Assembly: GCF_014202335.1 (NCBI RefSeq)
Contig: NZ_JACHGP010000005.1
Coordinates: forward strand, 248,001 to 312,000
Direction: 5' to 3'
Source of the DNA: Mycobacterium sp. AZCC_0083
GTDB lineage: Bacteria > Actinomycetota > Actinomycetes > Mycobacteriales > Mycobacteriaceae
Length of the DNA stretch: 64,000 nucleotides
Position 1 is the stretch's first letter. Each line of letters starts with the position of its first letter. Position numbers and translations under genes: made by a program. This document shows, one piece after another, positions 10,731 through 20,966 of this stretch. The notes under the pieces are model-generated. The model was not told the origin of the DNA. It saw only the letters and a list, made by a program, of their open reading frames with translations, and did no database searches.

Positions 10731-13232
10731 ATGTCCCTCCTCTCACCGCCGAACGCCGACCCCGACGAACTGTTCGCCTCCTTCGCCGCATGGGCCGAGA
10801 CGAACGGCACGGCCCTGTACCCGGCGCAGGAGGAGGCGCTGATCGAGCTGGTCAGCGGGGCGAACGTGGTTCTTGCGACGCCGACCGGGTCGGGCAAGTC
10901 GCTGGTCGCGACCGGTGCGCTGTACGCAGCGCTGGCGGCGGGCCGTCGCAGTTACTACACCGCACCGATCAAGGCGCTGGTCAGCGAGAGGTTCTTCGCG
11001 CTGTGCGACGTGTTCGGCGCGGCGAACGTCGGCATGCTCACCGGGGACGCGTCGGTGAATCACGAGGCGCCGATCATCGCCTGCACGGCGGAGGTGCTGG
11101 CCAACATCGCGCTGCGCGAGGGTGCCGACGCAGACATCGGGTTGGTGGTGATGGACGAGTTCCACTTCTACGGCGACCCGGACCGCGGCTGGGCCTGGCA
11201 GGTGCCGCTGCTGGAACTGCCGAACGCCCAGTTCCTGCTGATGTCGGCGACGCTCGGCGACGTCACGTTCCTGCGCGAAGACCTGACCCGGCGCACCGGC
11301 CGCCCGACGGCGTTGGTCGCCAATGCCGAGCGCCCGGTACCGCTGCACTACTACTACGCGACGACGCCGATGCACGAGACGATCCAGGATCTGCTCGACA
11401 CGAAGCAGGCGCCGATCTACGTCGTTCACTTCACGCAGGCCTCCGCGCTGGAACGGGCGCAGGCACTGATGAGCGTCAACGTCAGCACCAAGGAGGAGAA
11501 GGCGGCGATCGCCGAGCTGATCGGCGCGTTCCGATTCTCTACGGCCTTCGGCACGACGCTGTCGCGGCTGGTCCGGCACGGCATCGGCGTGCACCACGCC
11601 GGGATGCTGCCCAAGTATCGGCGGCTGGTGGAGCAGCTGGCACAAGCCGGCCTGCTGAAGGTCATCTGCGGCACCGACACGCTCGGCGTCGGCATCAACG
11701 TCCCGATCCGCACCGTCGTGTTCTCCGCCCTGTCGAAGTACGACGGTGTTCGCACCCGCCTGCTGCAGGCCCGCGAGTTCCACCAGATCGCCGGACGGGC
11801 TGGCCGCGCAGGCTATGACACCGCGGGCACCGTGGTCGTACAGGCGCCCGACCACGAGGTGGAGAACCTCAAACAGTTCGCCAAGGTGGCCGACGACCCG
11901 AAGAAGCGACGAAAGCTGGTGCGCCGCAAGGTACCCGAGGGCATGGTGCCGTGGAGCGAGTCGACCATGACCCGGCTCGTCGAGGCGACCCCCGAGCCGT
12001 TGACGAGCAACATGAGGGTGTCGACGGCGATGATCCTCGACGTCGTCGACCGGCCCGGCGATCCGTTCATCGCGATGCGCAGGCTGCTCACCGACAACCA
12101 CGAACCACGCAAGCGGCAGCTCAAGCACATCCGCGAGGCGGTCGGCATCGCGCGCTCACTGCTGCAAGCCGGAGTGCTCGAGCACCTTGATGCACCCGAG
12201 CCCGACGGAAGGCGATACCGGCTGACCGTCGACCTGCCACCCGACTTCGCGCTCAACCAGCCGCTGTCGACGTTCGCGCTCGCTGCCGTCGACGTGCTCG
12301 ACCCGGCGTCGGAAACCTATGCGCTGGACGTGGTCTCGGTCATCGAGGCCACACTGGAGGACACCCGCCAAATCCTGGCCGCACAACTGAACAAGGCAAG
12401 GGGCGAGGCCGTCGCCCAGATGAAGGCCGAGGGCATCGAATACGACGAGCGGATGGAGTTACTCGACGACGTCACCTATCCCAAGCCACTCGAGGAGCTC
12501 CTCGGCCACACCTTCGAGGTGTACCGGCAGAGCAACCCATGGGCCGCTGACGGCCAGCTGTCGCCGAAGTCCGTCGTACGCGAGATGTGGGAGCGGGCGT
12601 TCACCTTCCGGGAGTTCGTCAGCGTGTACGGGCTGACCCGCTCCGAGGGCGCGGTGCTGCGCTACCTCTCCGACGCCTTCAAGGCGCTGCGATCAGGAGT
12701 CCCTGCCGCCGCGCGCACCGAACAGCTGACTGACATCGTCGAGTGGCTCGGAGAGCTTGTCCGCCAAGTCGATTCGAGCCTGCTCGACGAGTGGGAGCAG
12801 CTCACCAGTCCAGACCAGCCGCTCGACGCGCCCGTGACGGTGCCGGCTCGCCCACGCCCGCTGACCGGGAACGAGCGGGCATTCACCGCGATGGTCCGCA
12901 ACGCGCTGTTCCGCCGGGTGGAGCTGTTCGCACGGCGCCGCTGGTATGACCTCGGCGAGTTGGACGGCGCCTCCGGATGGACCGCGGAGCGGTGGGAAGA
13001 GGTCATCGGCGAGTACTTCGCCGAGCACGACGACGTGGGCATCGGCGCCGACGCCCGAGGCCCGGCCCTGCTGATCATCGACCGCCAACCCGGCGTGTGG
13101 CGAGTGCGCCAGATCCTGGACGACCCTGCGGGCGACCATGATTGGGGCTTCGACGTGGAAGTGGACCTGGAGGCGTCCGACGAGGAGGGCGCCGCGGTGC
13201 TGCGCGTCGTCGAGGCTGGTCGGATGGACTAG
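10731..13232 (+). CDS. DEAD/DEAH-box helicase with DUF3516 C-terminal domain
   Basis: This is a superfamily 2 helicase of about 833 residues: Walker A in ATPTGSGKS, motif II in VMDEFHFY (a DEFH variant of DEAH), SAT motif in LMSATLGD, motif V around [10 protein letters not shown] and motif [16 protein letters not shown]. The C-terminal half is the DUF3516 region found in actinobacterial helicases. These are presumed RNA helicases, but the role is untested to my knowledge. I prefer ATG 10731, which leaves a short leader before [11 protein letters not shown] as in homologues; GTG 10683 is in the same frame. The stop overlaps the convergent prfC stop by four bases. Confidence 0.9.
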   Translation: MSLLSPPNADPDELFASFAAWAETNGTALYPAQEEALIELVSGANVVLATPTGSGKSLVATGALYAALAAGRRSYYTAPIKALVSERFFALCDVFGAANVGMLTGDASVNHEAPIIACTAEVLANIALREGADADIGLVVMDEFHFYGDPDRGWAWQVPLLELPNAQFLLMSATLGDVTFLREDLTRRTGRPTALVANAERPVPLHYYYATTPMHETIQDLLDTKQAPIYVVHFTQASALERAQALMSVNVSTKEEKAAIAELIGAFRFSTAFGTTLSRLVRHGIGVHHAGMLPKYRRLVEQLAQAGLLKVICGTDTLGVGINVPIRTVVFSALSKYDGVRTRLLQAREFHQIAGRAGRAGYDTAGTVVVQAPDHEVENLKQFAKVADDPKKRRKLVRRKVPEGMVPWSESTMTRLVEATPEPLTSNMRVSTAMILDVVDRPGDPFIAMRRLLTDNHEPRKRQLKHIREAVGIARSLLQAGVLEHLDAPEPDGRRYRLTVDLPPDFALNQPLSTFALAAVDVLDPASETYALDVVSVIEATLEDTRQILAAQLNKARGEAVAQMKAEGIEYDERMELLDDVTYPKPLEELLGHTFEVYRQSNPWAADGQLSPKSVVREMWERAFTFREFVSVYGLTRSEGAVLRYLSDAFKALRSGVPAAARTEQLTDIVEWLGELVRQVDSSLLDEWEQLTSPDQPLDAPVTVPARPRPLTGNERAFTAMVRNALFRRVELFARRRWYDLGELDGASGWTAERWEEVIGEYFAEHDDVGIGADARGPALLIIDRQPGVWRVRQILDDPAGDHDWGFDVEVDLEASDEEGAAVLRVVEAGRMD

Positions 13233-14872
13233 TCGTCCCCGGCCGCAACCAGGGAACGCAGGTGCACGGTGGGATTGTCCCTTTGGACGTTTTCGAGGCG
13301 CCACTTCGTGGAGAACACAGCCAGGACGACACCGTCGGTACGGGTGAACACCTCGACTGACGCCAGTTTCTGCAGAACCTCGGCACCGGCGGCGTCGGTG
13401 GCGCGGGCCACCGTGTACGGAAGTGGCTCAAGCTGAATCGGCGCACTGAATTCGGCAACCATCCGATGGCTGGCCACCTCGAACTGCATGGGCCCGACGG
13501 CGGCGAAGACAGGCGCCTGATCACCGCGCCGGTCCGAACGCAGCACCTGGATGACGCCTTCCTGGTCGAGCTGCTCGATCCCCTTCCGGAACTGCTTGTG
13601 CTTGCTCGGATCGGTGCCGCGCGCGACGGCGAAGTGCTCGGGGGAGAAGCTTGGGATCGGCGGGTACTGGACGGGGACGTCGACATAGAGCGTGTCGCCG
13701 GGGCGCAGAGCGTTGGCGTTGGCCAGTCCGATCACGTCGCCCGGCCACGCCGTGTCCAGCGTCGAGCGCTGCTGCCCGAAAACCGACTGCGCGTACTTGG
13801 TGACGAACGGCTTGCCCGTGGCGCCGTGGGTCAGGACCTCACCACGTTCGAAAGTGCCCGAGCACACCCGGGCGTACGCGATGCGATCACGATGGGCCGA
13901 GTCCATGCCCGCCTGGACCTTGAAGACGAAGGCACTGAACGGCGCAGCGGCTTCACGTCTGTTGCCCTCGACGTCGAGCTGCCCCCTCGGCGGCGGAGCG
14001 ATCTGGACGAGCACGTCGAGGAGCTGGTTCACCCCGAAGTTGAGCACCGCCGAGGTGAAGAGCACGGGCGTCGACTCGCAGCCCAGGAAAGTCGCCGGGT
14101 CGTAATCGGATCCATCGGCCTCGAGGAGCTCGGACTCCTCGACCGCGCGATCCCAGTCGACGCCCGCCGAGTCGTGGGCGTCATCCGGGGCGATGTGCTC
14201 TTCAGGAGCGGCCTTGGCGCCACCCGCCGTGCGGGTGTACCGGATGAAATTTCCGGTGCGCCGGTCGAGGACACCCTTGAAGTCGCCTGCGACGCCGACC
14301 GGCCACGTCAGTGGGGTGGGACGAAGGCCGATGCGCGACTGGATCTCATCAAGGAGCTCGAGCGGGTCGCGGCCGGGGCGGTCCCATTTGTTGATCACCG
14401 TGATGATCGGGATCCGACGATGCCGGCACACCTGGAACAGCTTGAGTGTCTGCGGCTCGAGGCCCTTCGCGGCGTCGATGAGCATCACGGCGCAGTCCAC
14501 GGCGGTCAGGACGCGGTACGTGTCTTCCGAGAAGTCGGCGTGGCCCGGGGTATCGAGCAGGTTGATGACGGCCGTTTCCCCGGTCTGGGTCTGGTACGGG
14601 AATTGCAGAGCCGTCGAGGTGATGGAGATACCGCGGGCCTTCTCCATCTCCATCCAGTCCGACACGGTGGCGCGGCGACCGGACTTGCCGTGGATGGCGC
14701 CGGCCTCGGTGATGGCCTTGGCATGCAGGACCAGGGCCTCCGTCAAGGTGGACTTGCCGGCGTCGGGATGGCTAATCACCGCGAACGTCCTACGACGTCG
14801 CGCTTCGGCGGAGATGCGGTCTGTCTGACGCCGAGGGGCGGCCGTCGACACACCCGAGGCTGTATCGGTCAT
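13229..14872 (-). CDS. prfC: peptide chain release factor 3
   Basis: The 547-residue translational GTPase has G1 HPDAGKST, a DTPGHADF G3 motif and NKWDRPGRDP G4 motif, and the RF3-specific RRATVSDWMEMEKARGISITST segment. The C-terminal domain shows the RF3 pattern FAAVGPMQFEV. It removes RF1 or RF2 from the ribosome after peptide release. The start is the ATG in MTDTASG. The gene stands alone, with its end overlapping the convergent helicase gene by four bases. Confidence 0.96.
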   Translation of the reverse strand: MTDTASGVSTAAPRRQTDRISAEARRRRTFAVISHPDAGKSTLTEALVLHAKAITEAGAIHGKSGRRATVSDWMEMEKARGISITSTALQFPYQTQTGETAVINLLDTPGHADFSEDTYRVLTAVDCAVMLIDAAKGLEPQTLKLFQVCRHRRIPIITVINKWDRPGRDPLELLDEIQSRIGLRPTPLTWPVGVAGDFKGVLDRRTGNFIRYTRTAGGAKAAPEEHIAPDDAHDSAGVDWDRAVEESELLEADGSDYDPATFLGCESTPVLFTSAVLNFGVNQLLDVLVQIAPPPRGQLDVEGNRREAAAPFSAFVFKVQAGMDSAHRDRIAYARVCSGTFERGEVLTHGATGKPFVTKYAQSVFGQQRSTLDTAWPGDVIGLANANALRPGDTLYVDVPVQYPPIPSFSPEHFAVARGTDPSKHKQFRKGIEQLDQEGVIQVLRSDRRGDQAPVFAAVGPMQFEVASHRMVAEFSAPIQLEPLPYTVARATDAAGAEVLQKLASVEVFTRTDGVVLAVFSTKWRLENVQRDNPTVHLRSLVAAGDD

Positions 14873-15070
14873 TACATGTCGAGCTTATTGGCCGGAAGCG
14901 CAGAAACGATAATCGGGCAAACGCGCTGGTGGTCCACCGACAGGTCGAATCGAAGGCAATTGCGTGTGCGCAACCAGACGCGCGCTGCCTCCACCACCAC
15001 CGTCGACGCCCGCGCGTACCGCTGCCCGGTTGGCGTTGGCTGGGGCAATGCCACGCCAGTCGCGGTAGCG

Positions 15071-15793
15071 CTACCTCAGATCGTCGGACCGTCCTGCCGC
15101 CAATCGGGACCACTGCGCCGTCGGGCGTCCGTTCAGCCGGAACTCGTCACCGTCGGGCACATACCGCTGTGGCCAGCCATCGGGTGAGTCCTCCCAGGTC
15201 TCCTGCCTGCCATAGACGGTGAGATCGAGAAGGTGATAGCTGGTCGCGCCCGCCTCGGTGCCACGGTTGGTGGTCCGATACGTCTCGAACACGCGATCGC
15301 CATCCCGCAGATAGGTCGCGTAACCGCCGAAAGACGTTTCACCGAGCAGACTCTCGATGGATTCGGCCGCCGAGTACCACGGCATCTGCCAACCCATGAA
15401 GTCGCGGTAGCGCGCGCTCTCGCCGTACGGACCCTCGCAGAACGTCGCGTAGGTGACGTCGCGACTGTGCAGGTACGACAGCTCCAGCGCATGTCCGGTG
15501 AAGAACGTGCACCCCTCGCACTGCTGCTCGGCGGGCTTGCCGTCGTGCCACATGTGAAAGTAGGCCAGCAGCTGCCGTCGTCCCTCGAATACCTCGATCA
15601 GCGGCACCGGCCCGTCGGGCCCGACCAGCGGGGCTCGTGCATCGACCTCGACCATCGGTAGTCGGCGCCGGGCCGCCGCAATCGCGTCCCCCTCGCGGGT
15701 ATGTGCCTTCTCCCTCTCCAACAACCGATCCAGTTCTGCCTGCCACGCAGCCCTGTCGACGACGGTTGGCAATGGGTAATCGTCCGTATCCAT
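15071..15793 (-). CDS. DUF899 (thioredoxin-fold) protein
   Basis: The 240-residue protein matches the DUF899 family: an N-terminal helix, a RRRLPMVEVD segment, the LLAYFHMWHDG...QCEGCTFFTG core with a CxxC-like EGC pair, and FMGWQMPWYS in the second half. The fold resembles thioredoxin/peroxiredoxin proteins, but no reaction is established for the family. The start is ATG 15793. It is a single gene about 200 bases downstream of prfC on the same strand and divergent from an SDR gene; the gap 14873-15070 shows nothing notable. Confidence 0.87.
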   Translation of the reverse strand: MDTDDYPLPTVVDRAAWQAELDRLLEREKAHTREGDAIAAARRRLPMVEVDARAPLVGPDGPVPLIEVFEGRRQLLAYFHMWHDGKPAEQQCEGCTFFTGHALELSYLHSRDVTYATFCEGPYGESARYRDFMGWQMPWYSAAESIESLLGETSFGGYATYLRDGDRVFETYRTTNRGTEAGATSYHLLDLTVYGRQETWEDSPDGWPQRYVPDGDEFRLNGRPTAQWSRLAAGRSDDLR

Positions 15794-15946
15794 GTTGGTA
15801 TGGACCGGCTCGCCACGCAGAAGTCATCGCGGCAGGAGTGCCTGGGTGCCGAGGACGGCGAGGAGGGCGAGCCGCTCAGCGTCACTGCCAGTCCTAGGAA
15901 GACGGGTCTGCTGGCTGACTCGGCGACGTCAAGGCATCGTGGTGCC

Positions 15947-16648
15947 ATGACGACGACACTGATCACCGGAGCCAACAAGGGCCTCGGCTTCGAGACCGCC
16001 CGCCAACTGATCGCCGCCGGACACACGGTCTACCTCGGCAGCCGGGACGCCGAGCGCGGGCACCAGGCCGCGGACGAGCTGGGCGCTCGGGCGGTCCAGA
16101 TCGATGTCACCGACGACGCATCGGTGGAGGCTGCCGCGAGAGCAATCGAGGCCGACGGAGGGCTCGACGTCTTGGTCAACAACGCCGGGGTGGAAGAGCG
16201 CGGCCCGAACAACGTCGTGCTCGGCCCCGCCGACATCACCGCCGACGTGATGCGAAAGACATTCGAGACCAACGTCTTCGGCACCGTCCGCGTCCTGCAC
16301 TCGTTTCTGCCGCTGCTGAACCGGTCCCCAAACCCCGTGGTGGTCAACGTGAGCAGCGGGCTAGCATCGTTGACGCGTCTCTCCGTCGCTCCTGCAGCCA
16401 TCTATCCGGGCGTTGCCTACCCGGCGTCGAAGACCGCCGTGAACATGATCACCCTGCAGTACGCAAAGGCGTTCCCGCACATGCGAATCAACTCCGTCGA
16501 GCCCGGGTTCACCAAGACCGACCTGAACGGCAACACCGGCACCCAAACCGTCGAACAGGGTGCCGAGATCATCGTGCGGATGGCGCAGCTCGGCGCCGAC
16601 GGACCCACCGGCGGGTACTTCGACGCACATGGCCCCCTGCCCTGGTGA
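15947..16648 (+). CDS. SDR-family NAD(P)-dependent oxidoreductase
   Basis: The 233-residue Rossmann-fold protein has TGANKGLG for cofactor binding, NNAG at the end of strand 4, a catalytic serine in VSSG and the YPASK active-site pair. It belongs to the carbonyl-reductase-like SDR group and probably reduces a small aldehyde or ketone with NADPH; the substrate is unknown. I use ATG 15947 because it sits directly before the MTTTLITGANKG cofactor motif; a longer frame from 15701 is a shadow of the DUF899 gene. Confidence 0.9.
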   Translation: MTTTLITGANKGLGFETARQLIAAGHTVYLGSRDAERGHQAADELGARAVQIDVTDDASVEAAARAIEADGGLDVLVNNAGVEERGPNNVVLGPADITADVMRKTFETNVFGTVRVLHSFLPLLNRSPNPVVVNVSSGLASLTRLSVAPAAIYPGVAYPASKTAVNMITLQYAKAFPHMRINSVEPGFTKTDLNGNTGTQTVEQGAEIIVRMAQLGADGPTGGYFDAHGPLPW

Positions 16649-16716
16649 TGGGCAACGGGGAATACCGTGGTCGACGCGGGGGTTGACGCGACGGGGTCGA
16701 TCGATAGGGATGGCGT

Positions 16717-17547
16717 ATGAAAATCGGAATCTCCACGTTTGTCACCGATGACGGCATCGACTCGGTGTCGCTTGCCCGTGCGATCGAGGATCGGGGTTTC
16801 GATTCGCTGGTGATCGCGGAGCACACGAACATTCCGGCAAGCCGGGAGACGCCGTACCCGACGGGTGGCGAGTTGCCGGACATGTATTACCGGACGCTGG
16901 ATCCGTTCGTCACCCTCGCCGCGGCGGCGGCCGTGACCTCGCGGATCGAGCTGTTCACCGGGATCGCCCTGCTCATCCAGCGCGACCCGATCATCACCGC
17001 GAAAGAGGCCGCGAGCATCGACTTGATCTCCGGCGGCCGGTTCACCTTCGGTGTAGGCGCCGGCTGGAACATCGAGGAGTTGCGCAACCACGGCACGGAC
17101 CCCAAGACGCGCGGTGCTCTGTTGGACGAGCGCATCGAGGCGATCACGGCGCTGTGGACGACGGAACCCGCCGAATACCACGGCAAGTACGTCGACTTCG
17201 ATCCGACGTACCTTCGGCCCAAGCCGGTTCAGAAGCCGCATCCGCCCATCTACATCGGCGGCAACTCCGATGCCACCGTCAAGCGGGTGATCCGGCACGA
17301 CGCGGGGTGGATCGCCAACCCGTTCCCGGTGGAAGTGCTGAGCAAGCGGATCGGTCAGATGCGCGACGGCGCAGGCCATGACGTCCCGCTCGCTCAGTTC
17401 GGCACTCCCACCGACCTCGACTACTGGCGCGCCGTGGATGACCTGGGATTCGGCCAGATCGCGCTGCTCCTACCCACGAAGCCACTCGACGAATCTCTTC
17501 GACTGCTCGACGAGTACGCCGTGCTGGTGGATCGGTATCGCGACTAG
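16717..17547 (+). CDS. LLM-class F420-dependent oxidoreductase
   Basis: The 276-residue protein is a bacterial luciferase-like TIM barrel of the F420 group: MKIGISTFVTDDGID at the start, DSLVIAEHTNIP, ISGGRFTFGVGAGWNIEELRNHG and PKPVQKPHPPIYIGGNS. Such mycobacterial enzymes transfer hydride to or from coenzyme F420; the organic substrate cannot be read from the sequence. It follows the SDR gene by 68 bases on the same strand and ends four bases into the convergent transporter gene. Confidence 0.92.
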   Translation: MKIGISTFVTDDGIDSVSLARAIEDRGFDSLVIAEHTNIPASRETPYPTGGELPDMYYRTLDPFVTLAAAAAVTSRIELFTGIALLIQRDPIITAKEAASIDLISGGRFTFGVGAGWNIEELRNHGTDPKTRGALLDERIEAITALWTTEPAEYHGKYVDFDPTYLRPKPVQKPHPPIYIGGNSDATVKRVIRHDAGWIANPFPVEVLSKRIGQMRDGAGHDVPLAQFGTPTDLDYWRAVDDLGFGQIALLLPTKPLDESLRLLDEYAVLVDRYRD

Positions 17548-18899
17548 CGAGAAGGAGCTGGCACCGCCCAGGCGCTGCCCTGCTCGCGGTCGAGCACCGT
17601 CTCGCCCTTGTTCTTGAGTCCGAACACGTACACCAGCAGGCTCACGGCGATCACCACCGTCACGTAGCCGATGAACAAGGTGATGTGATCCGGCTTGGCC
17701 GCCTGGTACAGCAACGGCGCCGTGCCACCGAACACCGAGTTCGCCAGCGCGTAGCCCAAACCCACACCCAGAGCCCGGATTTCGGCGGGGAACAGCTCCG
17801 CCTTCACGATGGCGTTGACCGACGTGTATCCGGTGATGATGACGTAGCCGACGGCCAGGATCACGAACGCCGTCACCGCTGAGGTGGTCTTCGGCAGGAA
17901 CGTGAGAAGGACGTAGGTGTAGAGGACGCCACCAACGCCGAAGAAGATCAGCAGTGGCTTGCGTCCGATCCGGTCGCTGATGAGGCCGCCGACGGGCTGC
18001 AGCAGCATCAGGAAGATCAGCCCGAGCAGGTTGACCCACGTCGCCGTCAGCGCCCGGTCAGTCCCGAAGGTGGACTTGACGATTGCGGGTGCGTTGACGC
18101 TGTAGGTGTAGAAGGCGATCGTGCCGCCTGCCGTGATGAGGAAGACCAGAAGCAGGGGCCGCCAGTGCACGGTGAACAACGTCTTCATGGATCCCGCGTC
18201 GCGGTCCTTGCCCTCGCGGATGGACTCCAGGTGCGATTCGCTCAGCGACTCGTCCATCGAGCGGCGAATCCAGAGCACCACCAGCGCGGCGATGCCGCCG
18301 ATGAAGAAGCCGATCCGCCACCCCCACGCCTTGAGGTCGTCGGTATCCAGGAAGTGCAGCGCGATGAGCAGCGTGAACTGCGCGAGAACGTGACCGCCGA
18401 TGAGGGTGACGTACTGGAAGGACGACAGGAAGCCGCGCCGATTCGCGGTGGCCGCCTCGGACATGTACGTCGCCGACGTGCCGTACTCACCACCGGTGGC
18501 GAACCCCTGAACGAGCCGGGCGAAGACCAGGATCACCGCCGCCCACCATCCGATGATCTCGCGGGTTGGCATGACCGCAACCAGGAATGAGCAGCCCGAC
18601 ATGACGCTGATGCTGAGCATCAGCGAGGTCTTGCGGCCACGACGGTCGGCGAACCTTCCGAAGAACCACGAACCCACCGGGCGCATGAGGAAGGTGACCG
18701 CGAAGATCGCGTAGATGTACACCGTCGAGTTGGTGTCGTTCTTGTCGAAGAACTGTGCCTCGAAATAGCTCGCGAAGACCGTGTAGACGTAGACGTCGTA
18801 CCACTCGACGAGGTTTCCCGCGGAGCCCCTGACCGTGTTGAGCACCGCCCGCTTGGTGCTCGTTTCAGCGCGTGTCGGACCGGTCGTCGCATCGCTCAT
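17544..18899 (-). CDS. MFS transporter of the metabolite:H+ symporter (MHS) group
   Basis: The 451-residue, 12-helix transporter begins with the MHS signature GSAGNLVEWYDVYVYTVFA, followed by FLMRPVGSWFFGRFADRRGRK (loop 2-3) and RLVQGFATGGEYG. These features place it with KgtP, ShiA and ProP-type symporters, which take up dicarboxylates, shikimate or osmolytes with protons. The exact substrate is not clear; 2-oxoglutarate or an aromatic acid is plausible. The gene is monocistronic, converges on the LLM gene and is divergent from an aldo/keto reductase. Confidence 0.92.
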   Translation of the reverse strand: MSDATTGPTRAETSTKRAVLNTVRGSAGNLVEWYDVYVYTVFASYFEAQFFDKNDTNSTVYIYAIFAVTFLMRPVGSWFFGRFADRRGRKTSLMLSISVMSGCSFLVAVMPTREIIGWWAAVILVFARLVQGFATGGEYGTSATYMSEAATANRRGFLSSFQYVTLIGGHVLAQFTLLIALHFLDTDDLKAWGWRIGFFIGGIAALVVLWIRRSMDESLSESHLESIREGKDRDAGSMKTLFTVHWRPLLLVFLITAGGTIAFYTYSVNAPAIVKSTFGTDRALTATWVNLLGLIFLMLLQPVGGLISDRIGRKPLLIFFGVGGVLYTYVLLTFLPKTTSAVTAFVILAVGYVIITGYTSVNAIVKAELFPAEIRALGVGLGYALANSVFGGTAPLLYQAAKPDHITLFIGYVTVVIAVSLLVYVFGLKNKGETVLDREQGSAWAVPAPSR

Positions 18900-18974
18900 T
18901 CTGGGACGGTAACGGATCCTACCCCGACCTCACAGCGGCTTTCCAGGTATGCAGCGGTGGGTAATGTCGGATTC

Positions 18975-20039
18975 ATGGAGTACCGCAGCCTCGGACGTAC
19001 CGGAATCCAAGTCAGCCCGTTGTGCCTGGGCGCAATGATGTTCGGCGGTTGGGGCGAACCCGACCACGACACGTCGATCGCCACCGTCCACGCCGCGCTG
19101 GATGCCGGCATCAACTTCATCGACACCGCCGACGTCTACTCGCAGGGCGAATCGGAGGTCATCGTCGGCAAGGCCCTTGCCGGCGGCAGACGCGACGACG
19201 TGGTGCTCGCCACGAAGGTCCACATGCAGATGGGCGTACCCGTCCTGTCGCCGGTAGGCACCAAGGGCGATCCCAACAAGCGCGGAAACTCGCGGCGCTG
19301 GATCGTCACCGAAGTCGAGAACAGCCTGCGCCGGCTGAACACCGACTGGATCGACCTGTATCAGATTCACCGCCCCGACCCCGACACCGACGTCGAGGAG
19401 ACCCTCGGCGCTCTCACCGATCTGCAGCGGCAAGGCAAGATCCGCGCGTTCGGCTCATCGACGTTCCCCGCCCACCAGATCGTGCAGTCGCAATGGGCCA
19501 GCGAGCGGCGTGGTCTCGGCCGGTTCGTCACCGAACAGCCGCCCTATTCGCTGCTGGTCCGCGGGATCGAGGCCGACGTCCTGCCGGTGGCCCAGGAGTA
19601 CGGGATGGGCGTGCTGCCATGGAGCCCGCTCGCCGGGGGCTGGCTCACCGGCGGCTACCGCAAGGACGCGGACCTTCCCGAATCCAGTCGCCGCACCCGA
19701 ATGCCTGCCCGGTACGACATGTCCACTCCAGACAACCAGCGCAAACTCGACGCCGCCGACGCACTGGGCCGGCTTGCCGACGACGCCGGGCTGCCGCTGA
19801 TTCACCTCGCCATTGCGTTCGTGATGCAGCATCCGGCGGTCACCGCGCCGATCATCGGCCCGCGCACCCTCGACCATCTGAAGTCCCAGATCGGCGCGGC
19901 CGACGTCACGCTGTCCGCAGAGATTCTCGACAAGATCGACGAGATCGTGCCGCCAGGGTCGACGATCACGCGAACCGACCAGGGCTATCTGCCCCCGTCG
20001 TTGACCAACCCGTTCCTCAGGCGCCGCCGCAGCGCGTGA
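18975..20039 (+). CDS. aldo/keto reductase
   Basis: The 354-residue TIM-barrel protein starts MEYRSLGRTGIQVSPLCLGAM and has the AKR catalytic aspartate and tyrosine in FIDTADVYSQGESE, lysine in LATKVHMQ and histidine in LYQIHRPD. It is an NADPH-dependent carbonyl reductase of the YajO/Tas-like group with no defined substrate. ATG 18975 is chosen because homologues begin at this motif; GTG 18957 is in frame but adds unlike residues. No strong ribosome site is visible, so the message may be leaderless. Confidence 0.9.
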   Translation: MEYRSLGRTGIQVSPLCLGAMMFGGWGEPDHDTSIATVHAALDAGINFIDTADVYSQGESEVIVGKALAGGRRDDVVLATKVHMQMGVPVLSPVGTKGDPNKRGNSRRWIVTEVENSLRRLNTDWIDLYQIHRPDPDTDVEETLGALTDLQRQGKIRAFGSSTFPAHQIVQSQWASERRGLGRFVTEQPPYSLLVRGIEADVLPVAQEYGMGVLPWSPLAGGWLTGGYRKDADLPESSRRTRMPARYDMSTPDNQRKLDAADALGRLADDAGLPLIHLAIAFVMQHPAVTAPIIGPRTLDHLKSQIGAADVTLSAEILDKIDEIVPPGSTITRTDQGYLPPSLTNPFLRRRRSA

Positions 20040-20093
20040 CGTACCCCGTTTGCACCTGGCGGGCATACCGGCTTTCCTGGTGTGGTGCCTGAT

Positions 20094-20885
20094 ATGAATC
20101 GTCGCCACGCGATGTCCCTGGTCGGGGTCGCCACGCTGGCGGCCGCGATGCCCATGCCCGCCGCCGAGGCTGCGCCGCCCGCTACCTATCTCTTCCGCGA
20201 TGAGTTCGACGGCCCCGCCGGCTCAGCCCCGGATTACTCCAAGTGGGAGCCCGCGCTGGAACGCGAGTCGATGGAGGACCCGACGTTCTGGGAGCTGCCC
20301 GCGAACGTCGGCCAGTACCGCGACGACCGCCGGAACCTCTTCGTCGACGGCAAGTCCAATCTGGTGATCCGCGCAGCCAAGGACGGCAACACTTTCTACA
20401 GCGGCAAGCTCTTCGGGAAGTACCGAGGACCCATCGGCACCACGTGGGAAGCCCGGATCAAGCTGAACTGCATCACCCCCGGCGCCTGGCCCGCGTGGTA
20501 TCTGGCCAACAACGATCCCGTCACCGGCGGCGAAGTCGACATCATGGAGTGGTACGGCAACGGTAGTTGGGCGCCGGGAACCACCGTGCACGCAAAGCTG
20601 AACGGCGGCGAGCACCAGAGCCAGACCATCGCGGTGGATAGCGGGTGGCATACCTGGCGCACCCAGTGGGATGCGAACGGTATCCGCTTCTGGAAGGACT
20701 ACGTCGACGGCGCGCAACCGTACTTCAACGTCTCGGCCAGCGCGCTGCCCGATTGGCCCTTCAGCGCACCGGGTTACACGCTGTTTCCGATCCTGAATCT
20801 CGCGGTTGCCGGCTCCGGCGGTGGCGATCCCAGCGGGGGTACCTACCCGGCGGACATGCTCGTCGACTACGTGCGCGTCTGGTGA
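20094..20885 (+). CDS. secreted glycoside hydrolase family 16 protein
   Basis: The 263-residue protein has a signal peptide with a twin-arginine-like start (NRRHAMSLVGVATLAAAMPM ... AEAAPP), so it is exported, possibly by Tat. The GH16 jelly roll follows with LFRDEFDGPAG and the catalytic motif EVDIMEW, whose two glutamates at about 147 and 152 act as nucleophile and acid/base. Actinobacterial members cleave beta-1,3-glucans such as laminarin or fungal wall glucan. ATG 20094 is preferred to GTG 20082 because it places the arginine pair at the very N-terminus. The stop overlaps a CRP-like site for the next gene. Confidence 0.92.
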   Translation: MNRRHAMSLVGVATLAAAMPMPAAEAAPPATYLFRDEFDGPAGSAPDYSKWEPALERESMEDPTFWELPANVGQYRDDRRNLFVDGKSNLVIRAAKDGNTFYSGKLFGKYRGPIGTTWEARIKLNCITPGAWPAWYLANNDPVTGGEVDIMEWYGNGSWAPGTTVHAKLNGGEHQSQTIAVDSGWHTWRTQWDANGIRFWKDYVDGAQPYFNVSASALPDWPFSAPGYTLFPILNLAVAGSGGGDPSGGTYPADMLVDYVRVW

Positions 20886-20896
20886 CTTAGATCACA
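20881..20896. promoter_or_regulatory. candidate CRP (Rv3676-type) binding site
   Basis: The sequence GGTGACTTAGATCACA fits the mycobacterial CRP consensus TGTGA-N6-TCACA at nine of ten conserved positions, including the inner T and G often seen in M. tuberculosis sites. It overlaps the stop codon of the GH16 gene and lies about 70 bases before the AhpD-like gene, the right place for control of that promoter. Confidence 0.5.
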
Positions 20897-20966
20897 CTTG
20901 CTCGTGTCACATCTGGCCGAGCAGGTGTGTCTAAGAGGTGCAACCACTTACGACGAGGAGTGCACC

